Assembly: GCA_049653745.1 (NCBI GenBank)
Contig: JBASGW010000042.1
Span: forward strand, 1 to 49,586
Direction: 5' to 3'
Source of the DNA: CANDYO01 sp049653745
GTDB lineage: Bacteria > Pseudomonadota > Alphaproteobacteria > Rickettsiales > CANDYO01
DNA length: 49,586 nucleotides
This document shows, piece by piece, positions 34,443 to 41,908 of the stretch. How positions within the stretch are numbered: position 1 is the first letter of the stretch; every line of letters starts with the position of its first letter. The notes beneath the pieces were generated by a model, which worked only from the letters and a program-made list of their open reading frames with translations, searched no databases and had not been told where the DNA came from. The translations under genes and the position numbers were made by a program.

Positions 34443-37277
34443 TTATTCTCCTATAACTGCTTGTTTTATAAGCTTTTCTTGTTCAACATTATGCATTTTT
34501 AAATATCCGGCAGAAGGCGAAGCAGCCGCTACTCTGCCAACATATTTAGGACGTTTATGTTTATGTTCAATTTTATTTAGACAATCTTCAATTTTCTCTT
34601 GCAAGAAATGCCAAGCACCAAGATTCTTAGGCTCTTCTTGACACCAAATGATTTCTGCATTTGAATATTTTTTTAACTCTAAAGCTAATTCTTTTTCTGG
34701 GAAAGGATAATATTGATCCATTCTCACTAACGCAACATTCTTTACATTATATTTTTCACGAGCTTCATAAAGATCAAAAAACACTTTGCCACTACAAAGA
34801 ACCACCTTAGTTACATCTTTAGCTATGGCCTCAACATCTCCAATAACTGGTTTAAACTCTGTTGAGTCTAAAAATTCTTCTAAATTTGAAACCATTAATT
34901 TATGTCTTAATAGTGATTTAGGTGACATCACAATTAATGGCTTACGACTATTGCGATGAATTTGCCTTCTAATTGCATGGAAGAAATTAGCAGGCGTAGT
35001 GCAATTTATAACCTGAATATTATCTTCAGCACATAATTGTAAGAAACGCTCTAATCTGGCTGAACTATGTTCAGGCCCTTGCCCCTCATAACCATGTGGT
35101 AATAGCATTACCAAGCCACTCATACGAAGCCATTTAGTTTCAGCGGAAACTATAAATTGGTCAATCATAATTTGAGCACCATTAACAAAATCACCAAACT
35201 GCGCCTCCCAAATGGTTAGATCTTTTGGATCAACTAAACTATAGCCATATTCATAGCCGAGCACTGCATATTCTGAAAGATTACTATTAATCACTTCAAA
35301 TTTCTTAGTTTGATTTGGTGTTATATGGTTAAGAGATGTATATTCTTTCTCATTATGCTGGTCAAACAACACTGCATGACGATGAGAGAAAGTTCCTCGT
35401 TTACAATCCTGCCCAGTCATTCTCACTCTTGAACCTTCAAGCAATAAAGAACCATAAGCCAAGCTTTCTGCCATTGCCCAATCAATTCCTTCGCCAGATT
35501 CCATCATTCTCTTCTTATTTTCTATTAAGCGTAAAACTTTACTATTGATATTCATATCTGAAGGATAAGTCACAAGCGCTTGAGCTATTTGGTTAAATGC
35601 ATCTTTGCTAATACCAGTTGTAGAATTTTTATTATTACTTAAATCACTCCACTTACCTTTTAACCAGTCAACTTCTTTTGGTTTATAAGTTTTAGCTTCT
35701 TCTAATTTTTGATCAAAAAACTTCATCTTCTCAGCTTTATAAGCAATAGCTTGTTCAATTGGTAAAATACCGTTCTGACTTAAAAATTCTCCATAAAGCT
35801 CAACGCTTGATTTTTTATGTTTGATTTTGTCATACATAACAGGCTGAGTAAACATAGGTTCATCACCTTCGTTATGACCATATTTACGATAACAAATTAC
35901 ATCTATAATTATATCTTTTTGAAATTTATGACGATAGCTTTCGGCCAGTTTTGCCACCATAAGAATCTTTTCAACATCATCGCCATTAACATGAATCACC
36001 GGAGCTTGAATTATCTTAGCAAATTCTGTGCAATATCTTCCTAACCTTCCATCCTTAGGTAAAGTGGTGAAACCAACTTGATTATTCACAACTATATGCA
36101 TAATACCACCAGTGGTATATCCTTCTAATGTACTTAAAACTAAAGATTCAGCAACCACTCCCTGCCCTGAAAATGCAGCATCACCATGCAATAAAATGCC
36201 CATAACTTTTTGGCGATTAAAATCATCCATGCCATCTTGTTTGGCTCTAACCTTACCCATTACAACTGGATTCACTGCTTCTAAATGAGAAGGATTAGCA
36301 GTTAACGATAGGTGAACTTTATTGCCATCAGCTGTGGTATAATCTGAAGATATTCCTAAATGATATTTCACATCACCCGCTATGTTTAATTCTTCCATAT
36401 GCGCTAAATTACCTTGAAACTCAGATAGCATTGCAGCATAGCTTTTACCTAAAATTTTGGTAAGCATATTTAATCTGCCACGATGCGGCATACCAATTAT
36501 CACTTCTTCAACTTTATTAGTAACAGCTGCAGTTTTTATAATTTCACGCACTGCTAAAAGAGCTGTTTCTCCACCTTCTATAGAAAAGCGCTTAGTGCCA
36601 GGAAAACGGTTATGAATAAATTGTTCAAAACCTTCCAGGTCAATTAAATCTTTTAAAGCTTCAATCTTTTTCTCATTTGCAATATTATGATTAAGATTCA
36701 TTTGTTCAATATTATGATAGAACCATTCTTTTTCTTCATCAGAACTTAAATGATGAATTTCATATCCTACGGATGAACTGTAAATTTCTCTTAAGCAAGA
36801 AATAAGCTGCCTTATTGTACATTTTTCTAGAGCCAAGCTCGGGTGATTTAAATCAACTTCAAGGTCCAAATCTTCTTCATTTAACCCATAATGAGCTGGG
36901 TCTAATTTAATATTATTTGGTAATTTCTCTAAGCCCAAAGGATCTAAGGTTGCAAGCAAATGTCCGTAAGCTCTATATTGGGCAATCATAAAGTTAATAT
37001 TAGCAATTTTAGAAGAAGTTTCAGCAATATTTGCTTTATTTTTTTTATCTACTGGCTTAACTTCAGGAGGAAGAATAACTTTATTTTTTTTAGGTAACCA
37101 TGATGCTCCACGGCCAGCCTGCATTGCCATAGTTTTATCATCTTTCAAATTACAAAAGAAATTACGCCAATAATCATCAACATTATTAGGATTTTCAAGG
37201 AACTTTAAGTATAACTCTTCAACAAAATCTCCATTTGCAGCAAAAAGAAAACCTTCATCATCAAATTTTTTACTCAT
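34443..37277 (-). CDS. sucA: 2-oxoglutarate dehydrogenase E1 component
   Basis: Thiamine-diphosphate decarboxylase of the TCA cycle, 944 residues, full length. Seen are the N-terminal arm FLFAANGDFVEELYLKFLEN (E2 contact), SIEGGETALLA, GMPHRGRLNMLTKILGKS, the ThDP motif HGDAAFSGQGVVAE to NNQVGFTT, and the C-terminal GYEGQGPEHSSARLERFLQLC. First gene of the suc-lpd operon. The leader is unusual: TAGGAGG lies 28 bases before the ATG with a small hairpin between (see separate entry), and only weak complementarity is found at the normal distance. Confidence 0.97.
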   Translation of the reverse strand: MSKKFDDEGFLFAANGDFVEELYLKFLENPNNVDDYWRNFFCNLKDDKTMAMQAGRGASWLPKKNKVILPPEVKPVDKKNKANIAETSSKIANINFMIAQYRAYGHLLATLDPLGLEKLPNNIKLDPAHYGLNEEDLDLEVDLNHPSLALEKCTIRQLISCLREIYSSSVGYEIHHLSSDEEKEWFYHNIEQMNLNHNIANEKKIEALKDLIDLEGFEQFIHNRFPGTKRFSIEGGETALLAVREIIKTAAVTNKVEEVIIGMPHRGRLNMLTKILGKSYAAMLSEFQGNLAHMEELNIAGDVKYHLGISSDYTTADGNKVHLSLTANPSHLEAVNPVVMGKVRAKQDGMDDFNRQKVMGILLHGDAAFSGQGVVAESLVLSTLEGYTTGGIMHIVVNNQVGFTTLPKDGRLGRYCTEFAKIIQAPVIHVNGDDVEKILMVAKLAESYRHKFQKDIIIDVICYRKYGHNEGDEPMFTQPVMYDKIKHKKSSVELYGEFLSQNGILPIEQAIAYKAEKMKFFDQKLEEAKTYKPKEVDWLKGKWSDLSNNKNSTTGISKDAFNQIAQALVTYPSDMNINSKVLRLIENKKRMMESGEGIDWAMAESLAYGSLLLEGSRVRMTGQDCKRGTFSHRHAVLFDQHNEKEYTSLNHITPNQTKKFEVINSNLSEYAVLGYEYGYSLVDPKDLTIWEAQFGDFVNGAQIMIDQFIVSAETKWLRMSGLVMLLPHGYEGQGPEHSSARLERFLQLCAEDNIQVINCTTPANFFHAIRRQIHRNSRKPLIVMSPKSLLRHKLMVSNLEEFLDSTEFKPVIGDVEAIAKDVTKVVLCSGKVFFDLYEAREKYNVKNVALVRMDQYYPFPEKELALELKKYSNAEIIWCQEEPKNLGAWHFLQEKIEDCLNKIEHKHKRPKYVGRVAAASPSAGYLKMHNVEQEKLIKQAVIGE

Positions 37278-37585
37278 TAATCCACTAACAGCGATTTATA
37301 TCGCTCCTCCTACCATAAAATTCAACCATTGAATATTTGCATTAATTGGTTATTTATGCAAGTAATTAACCATTTTTTTTTAAAATTTTGCAGAACCCAC
37401 ATTAAACCTCTGTAACAATACTAACTTAAGCTAAATTTAATTAATCGTTAATAAATTAAACATTTTAGAGCAAAAAATTATAGACATTAATACTTAAATG
37501 CTCTACATTAATTAAAATTAATTAATGCGCAAATAATACAAAATAACTTTAACTATATAGTATAAATAACTAGGGATAAACATTA
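37278..37585. other. 308-base divergent intergenic region, sucA and ankyrin-OTU gene
   Basis: Very AT-rich. On the sucA side it has the looped ribosome site. In the middle are overlapping TTAATTAA-type palindromes (around 37507-37525). On the right side a perfect 10-base palindrome ACTATATAGT (37552-37561) overlaps candidate -10 boxes TATAGT and TATAAA, 25-30 bases before the ankyrin-OTU start; AGGG lies 10 bases before that ATG. No gene is visible. Confidence 0.45.
37290..37312 (-). promoter_or_regulatory. Shine-Dalgarno separated from sucA start by a hairpin
   Basis: On the minus strand the order is TAGGAGG (37306-37312), then AGCGAT-ATAA-ATCGCT (37290-37305, a perfect 6-bp stem with 4-base loop), then 12 bases and the sucA ATG at 37277. 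Linear spacing is too long for a ribosome site, but with the hairpin folded it drops to about 12. No in-frame upstream start is available because a TAA lies in the stem region. Confidence 0.5.
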
Positions 37586-39964
37586 ATGAGCAAAACTTTA
37601 GAGCAGCTTTCAGGAGAATTTGTTGAATTCACTAAACAAGGGCATACAGAAAACGCTATTAGCATAATAAGCCAAATCACTCAAATGGGGCCCAATGCAA
37701 TAATGGAGGCCACGCATCTAAATGTGCCTCTAATTATTTATGCAGCCATTTACACTAATGAAAATATTTTACAAACCCTGATAAATGCAGGAGTAGATTC
37801 AAATTGTAGAATAAAAGGAGAGTTATTTTTTGAAATCTTTGTTTTACCCAAGTTCAGGTTTTATAGTACCTATAGCTACAACATTCTTGATATAGCCATA
37901 CTTTTTGATGCATCCCCCAACCTTATAGAAAGACTTATTGAAGACAACCCTCAACTGCCTTCTAAGAGTACACTTCAGCTTTTAGAAGATTACCCTTATT
38001 CTAATCGCATCATGGATAAAATTTTTGAAAAAACAGAAAAAAATAGTAATATCAAAGTTCAAGATGCTATTTCTTCAGGGCATTTTGACCTAGCAAAACT
38101 ATTAATTAATAAAGGAGCTCTGTTTGATCCATTAAAACTGAATATTTGGTCTCCTAGCGCCAAGGATAATGGAGATCTTTTTGTTGAATCGATCCTCTTT
38201 TTAACTGAAATTGGCGTGTCTACAGAAACGATGTTAAGCAAGGGTATTATTCGTGATATTATAGAAGGTTATGCTATCGAGTTTAGAGAAATACCACAAC
38301 TATATGATTTGCTAGTAGAAAGGATAGAACAAATAGGCGGCGTGGAACATATTATATCCTCCTTGGTAAACTTTGACGGTAACGGTGACGGATCGCACGA
38401 GGCAAGTCTATTGGGTGAGCTTTATCGAAAAGGAGTGAAGTTTCTTGATAGTCATTTTAAATATTTTTATTTCATGGTACATGAATATTCCGATGAACCA
38501 CTGTCATCAGGTATATTTCCTACATATACTCAATATAGCCATCCTTCTATATACGCAATAATAGACTTTTTTGTTTTAATAGGTTTGGACCCAGCTAAAA
38601 TTGATTCTGGTACAATGGGCAAGTCTATTGAAGAGATGAACCCAAACTTCTTTACTGATGCCTATTATCTTAATCTTTTTGCTAGAACAAATAATTTAGA
38701 ATATGTTCTAAATTTAATCTATATGCGCCCTGATATTATCTTACCCAAACTTGATGAAAGTTTTATTAAATGGATAAGGAACCTAGATGACATTAACATC
38801 CAAAATAGAGATGGGAACACACTTATGCATCTGGCTTTGCATTTTAAAAGAGCAGATATTGCCGATGCCATTTCAACAAAATTAGTAAATCTTGATATTC
38901 AAAATAACGCCGGAGAAACTGCCCAAAGTCTATTAGATGCTTTAAAAAGCGATAAAGATGCTGATAGCGCCTTAGTTGAGCAATTTACAACTATTTTCAC
39001 TAAGAATATTCATAAAATTAATGAATCAGTTAATGATATGTTTTTGCGCATTCATAAATCAGCTTGGGCTAAAGCGGCAGAATTGGCTAAATCTAGCCTT
39101 GGTGCTTTTAAAGTTATTTCAGAAAAAATCACTCCCAAAATAACCAAATCTGAAAGTTCTTTTGCAGAGCTTAATCAACATGGTTTATTTGGCTTGTTGA
39201 GCAAATTTATAGGTATAGATCAATTAAATGATTTCAATAAAAACCTTAGTTTTTCTAATTCTCCTAACTCTAACATTATAACTCACGATGTTGCTCATGA
39301 TGGCAATTGTTTTTTTCACGTTCTTGCTGCAAACACAGATTTAACTCATGGAGAAATCAGAGCTGGAGCAGTTGCTTATATCCGTGAGCATTTGAATGAG
39401 TTTGAAGGATTCACCGAAGAGAATATAAATTACTATATTGATAATATGAGCTTACACGGCACTTGGGCCGATCATTTAATCATTCAAGCCGTAGCCAATC
39501 ACTTCCAATGGTCAATAGAGATATTAAATGCTGACCATGCTTTGCGCACAATGATCACTCCCATAGGCATAGAAGCTACACAAAATATTATAGCAATATA
39601 TACAGGAGATAATCATTATCATGCTGGCTATCGCATAGCCTCACCTGAGGAAGAAGAAATAGCTGAAACATATAATGCTATAAACACAGAAAATGCTAAT
39701 GAATCTTCAAATCTTCAAAGTGGAAACAAGAGGAAACACAAAGATACTTCTGACTCTAACTCTCAAAGTAAAAAAGCTAAAAACTCTGAAGAATTTTCAG
39801 AAGAGGAAGATAGTTACGAAAACTATGCAATAGAATCTAAGGAGCCTGAACCTTCCTCAGGAAATCCAGGTAATAACAGCACAAACTCTTATGATGAATT
39901 TATAATCTTCGGTGATATAATATTAAATTTTAGTGGTTCTAGCGAATCTATAAATGATATGTAA
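37586..39964 (+). CDS. Putative host-targeted effector: ankyrin-like repeats, OTU-family cysteine protease domain, nuclear-localisation-like signal
   Basis: A 792-residue protein without a signal peptide. Ankyrin-like segments occur at about 43-76 (NVPLIIYAAIYTNENIL, then LINAGVDSN) and 401-450 (DINIQNRDGNTLMHLALHF, then LDIQNNAGETAQSLL); helices between may be degenerate repeats. Residues about 565-685 form an OTU domain: VAHDGNCFFHVLAA with Asp572 and the nucleophile Cys575, GTWADHLIIQAVANHF, and NHYHAGY with the likely catalytic His677. OTU enzymes cleave ubiquitin chains, which bacteria lack. Residues 714-733 hold a bipartite basic signal (KRKHK, then KKAK), followed by an acidic tail. 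The gene has its own AT-rich promoter region. Domain calls are firm for OTU and moderate for ankyrin; effector status is inference. Confidence 0.85.
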   Translation: MSKTLEQLSGEFVEFTKQGHTENAISIISQITQMGPNAIMEATHLNVPLIIYAAIYTNENILQTLINAGVDSNCRIKGELFFEIFVLPKFRFYSTYSYNILDIAILFDASPNLIERLIEDNPQLPSKSTLQLLEDYPYSNRIMDKIFEKTEKNSNIKVQDAISSGHFDLAKLLINKGALFDPLKLNIWSPSAKDNGDLFVESILFLTEIGVSTETMLSKGIIRDIIEGYAIEFREIPQLYDLLVERIEQIGGVEHIISSLVNFDGNGDGSHEASLLGELYRKGVKFLDSHFKYFYFMVHEYSDEPLSSGIFPTYTQYSHPSIYAIIDFFVLIGLDPAKIDSGTMGKSIEEMNPNFFTDAYYLNLFARTNNLEYVLNLIYMRPDIILPKLDESFIKWIRNLDDINIQNRDGNTLMHLALHFKRADIADAISTKLVNLDIQNNAGETAQSLLDALKSDKDADSALVEQFTTIFTKNIHKINESVNDMFLRIHKSAWAKAAELAKSSLGAFKVISEKITPKITKSESSFAELNQHGLFGLLSKFIGIDQLNDFNKNLSFSNSPNSNIITHDVAHDGNCFFHVLAANTDLTHGEIRAGAVAYIREHLNEFEGFTEENINYYIDNMSLHGTWADHLIIQAVANHFQWSIEILNADHALRTMITPIGIEATQNIIAIYTGDNHYHAGYRIASPEEEEIAETYNAINTENANESSNLQSGNKRKHKDTSDSNSQSKKAKNSEEFSEEEDSYENYAIESKEPEPSSGNPGNNSTNSYDEFIIFGDIILNFSGSSESINDM

Positions 39965-40012
39965 GATTCACCAAAAACCTTTTTTATCTGTTGATTTTAA
40001 TGGATTAAATAG

Positions 40013-40050
40013 TTCATAACCTGTGGGGAAATAAAACCCCGGGTTATGAA
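40013..40050 (+). terminator. Strong hairpin downstream of the ankyrin-OTU gene
   Basis: A 9-bp outer stem (TTCATAACC/GGTTATGAA) and an inner GGGG/CCCC stem around an 8-base A-rich loop, with a small internal bulge. It lies about 50 bases after the stop. There is no T-run directly after it, so it may be a terminator that needs help or a stabilising 3' structure. Its G+C is high for this spacer. Confidence 0.5.
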
Positions 40051-40220
40051 TAAATTTACTAAACAACAAAGCCATACTAAACCTATTATAGCGTCGTAAC
40101 AACCTTCATTTTTTCCTAGATTTTTGGAATATCATTGCGCCATTTTCTTTAATTAATCATTTATTAATTAATAGTCTTTATCGTTATTATATTACTCACT
40201 TAAAAAATGGAACTATTTTT

Positions 40221-40712
40221 ATGACAAAAGATTCACCAAACAAATCTCTCAGTCAAATTGATTCAACCACCCTAAATACAAACAATGATTTAATTGGAAA
40301 TATTGCATTATTAGCTACCGCTGTTATAAAGGCAGCTCAATTTTTTACTAGGGAAGGAAGCGCAACTCAACAAAAAAATCTTAGAGGATCGGCTATTCAA
40401 AGCCCTTCTAATAATTCTGAAAGTTTATTGCCACCGGGTGTAGAAAAAATTCTAAATGCAACACCAGAAGAACTGGAAAAAATGGCCAATCTTACCAATC
40501 CAGGAGAATATAAAAAATTTCAACAAGTAGTAGATAACTTACACGAAGTGTTGGACAAGCTAAAGAGCACACAGCCTCTTACTAAACAAGGTTCTCAAAC
40601 AGTAAATCAATTAGAAAAATTAGATAAAAAAATAGAAAAAAGAACAATACCAATAAAACAAGCTAATAATATAATAAAGAAAGCTAAAAAGCGCCATCAT
40701 AGCGAACTTTAA
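40221..40712 (+). CDS. Hypothetical protein with basic C-terminal tail, 163 residues
   Basis: I do not recognise a family. The N-terminal half is polar and low-complexity with one short hydrophobic patch (IGNIALLATAVIKAAQFF, about 26-43) too weak for a sure membrane helix. The C-terminal half is helical and probably coiled-coil (PEELEKMANL, QQVVDNLHEVLDKLKS, TVNQLEKLDKKIEK), ending in a strongly basic IIKKAKKRHHSEL. Basic C-termini are common in substrates of VirB-type secretion systems, and it lies beside the ankyrin-OTU gene, so it is a candidate second effector; this is inference. It is followed by a good terminator. Confidence 0.65.
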   Translation: MTKDSPNKSLSQIDSTTLNTNNDLIGNIALLATAVIKAAQFFTREGSATQQKNLRGSAIQSPSNNSESLLPPGVEKILNATPEELEKMANLTNPGEYKKFQQVVDNLHEVLDKLKSTQPLTKQGSQTVNQLEKLDKKIEKRTIPIKQANNIIKKAKKRHHSEL

Positions 40713-40736
40713 AAATGTCATAGATACTCAACCTAG

Positions 40737-40767
40737 ATAATGGAGAAACTTAATAATTCTCCATTAT
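40737..40767 (+). terminator. Intrinsic terminator
   Basis: A perfect 11-bp stem ATAATGGAGAA/TTCTCCATTAT with a 9-base loop followed by TTTATT, 25 bases after the stop at 40712. Confidence 0.75.
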
Positions 40768-40807
40768 TTTATTAAACAACTAATCAAATCAATAAAATTG
40801 AAAATAT

Positions 40808-41314
40808 TTATCTGCCTATAGGAATAAATTTACAAGTAAATTCAAATTTCTTCTCTATGTCACTAGGCTCAAGATTAATGTAATAATTACCAGCAGATGC
40901 AATTGCACTCAAATCCACAATATTTTCCATCTCAAATTGATAATCGCGGTGATGAGATTCCCAATCTAAAATTTGTTTTAATGCCCTAACTTTTGCTTTA
41001 CTTGGATTGGGAGCAACAACAAAAACATTTTTATGCAACTCAGTAAACTCATTACTGTTATAACCACCTAAATTTACAAAATATAATTTATTTTCAGAAG
41101 TTGACGGTTCATTGCTTAAATGAATGTTATGCCCATCTGCATATTCTAAAACTCCCCAAGCATCTATGTGCAAACTCTCTTGCGTTCCCCACCAAGAACT
41201 CTTTAAATAATCATAAGTATCTTCTATTCTCTTAGCTACAGCAAATCTCATGTCATGAAGTTCAACAAAGGCTTTCTCATGAATGCCACCAATATATATT
41301 ATATGTAATTTCAC
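40808..41314 (-). CDS. DUF1543-domain protein
   Basis: Cytosolic protein of 168 residues of unknown function. It fits DUF1543 as I know it: an N-terminal KLHIIYIGG strand, the ELHDMRFAVAKRIEDTYDYLK helix, HIDAWGVLEYADG and the second-half LYFVNLGGYNSNEFTELHKNVFVVA, in which the first-half theme (a strand ending in GG, then E-x-H) is repeated, so the fold looks duplicated. The family is found in gammaproteobacteria and some intracellular bacteria; no biochemical role is known to me. It shares direction with the lipoprotein gene downstream on the plus map (41353-41742) and is 38 bases from it. Confidence 0.75.
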   Translation of the reverse strand: MKLHIIYIGGIHEKAFVELHDMRFAVAKRIEDTYDYLKSSWWGTQESLHIDAWGVLEYADGHNIHLSNEPSTSENKLYFVNLGGYNSNEFTELHKNVFVVAPNPSKAKVRALKQILDWESHHRDYQFEMENIVDLSAIASAGNYYINLEPSDIEKKFEFTCKFIPIGR

Positions 41315-41352
41315 TTAAAAACCTCTATTTATTAGATTATACAAAGCTCAAA

Positions 41353-41742
41353 CTATCTTGATAAAATACCTTTTTTGATCTTACCATTATCAACACTAAG
41401 TGCATGTTTTAAAACGATATCATGGTTAAAAACAATAACTAACTTTCTTGTCATACCATCTTGTCCAGCAAGAATACTTACAACAGGAATATAGTTAATT
41501 GGATTTTTGCTTGCTTGAGTATAAGAATAAGTCCATTTTTCTCTATTTTCATCATCAAAATCAATATCAGTTGGCTCACCTAATTGCGCCTTCACTTCAC
41601 TCTTAGTAGTCTTTCCGTCAATAATCATTTCAGAAACTTGTTGATCTGAGTATTTCTTAAAGTTATTTTTTGAAGAGGTACTACTGCAACCAATGAATGT
41701 TAAAGATAATAAAATTAATAATAGCTTATTTAATTTGAACAT
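41353..41742 (-). CDS. SmpA/BamE-like outer-membrane lipoprotein
   Basis: A 129-residue lipoprotein. The lipobox LTFIGC places the lipidated Cys at residue 19, followed by Ser, favouring outer-membrane sorting. The body has the BamE/SmpA-fold signature: helix DQQVSEMIIDGKTTKSEVKAQLGEPTD-like spacing (G-x-T-x-x-E/D-V...LGxP) and a later W-x-Y-x-x strand (EKWTYSY). True BamE assists beta-barrel assembly; this copy may be BamE itself or one of the related OmlA/Inh-fold lipoproteins. It has a Lys/Arg-rich tail. A clear AGGAG-type site (AAGGAG) precedes the ATG. It diverges from htpG. Confidence 0.8.
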   Translation of the reverse strand: MFKLNKLLLILLSLTFIGCSSTSSKNNFKKYSDQQVSEMIIDGKTTKSEVKAQLGEPTDIDFDDENREKWTYSYTQASKNPINYIPVVSILAGQDGMTRKLVIVFNHDIVLKHALSVDNGKIKKGILSR

Positions 41743-41836
41743 TTTTTTCTCCTTTTTTAGTTCATTATCTAATAATGAAACTTAAATTTAAAAACTGCAA
41801 TCAAAAATTTTACTGATAAATATTTTCTATACACTC

Positions 41837-41865
41837 TTGATATTATTAGATGCAAAACTTATATC
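41837..41865 (+). promoter_or_regulatory. Predicted htpG promoter
   Basis: TTGATA (41837-41842), 17 bases, TATATC (41860-41865), about 44 bases before the preferred htpG start. It looks sigma-70-like; I see no sigma-32 -10 element (CCCCAT-type), which would be expected for classical heat-shock control. Confidence 0.4.
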
Positions 41866-41908
41866 TTTTATATAGCTTTTAAAATAAATGAGAAAAGGAA
41901 ATATACGC

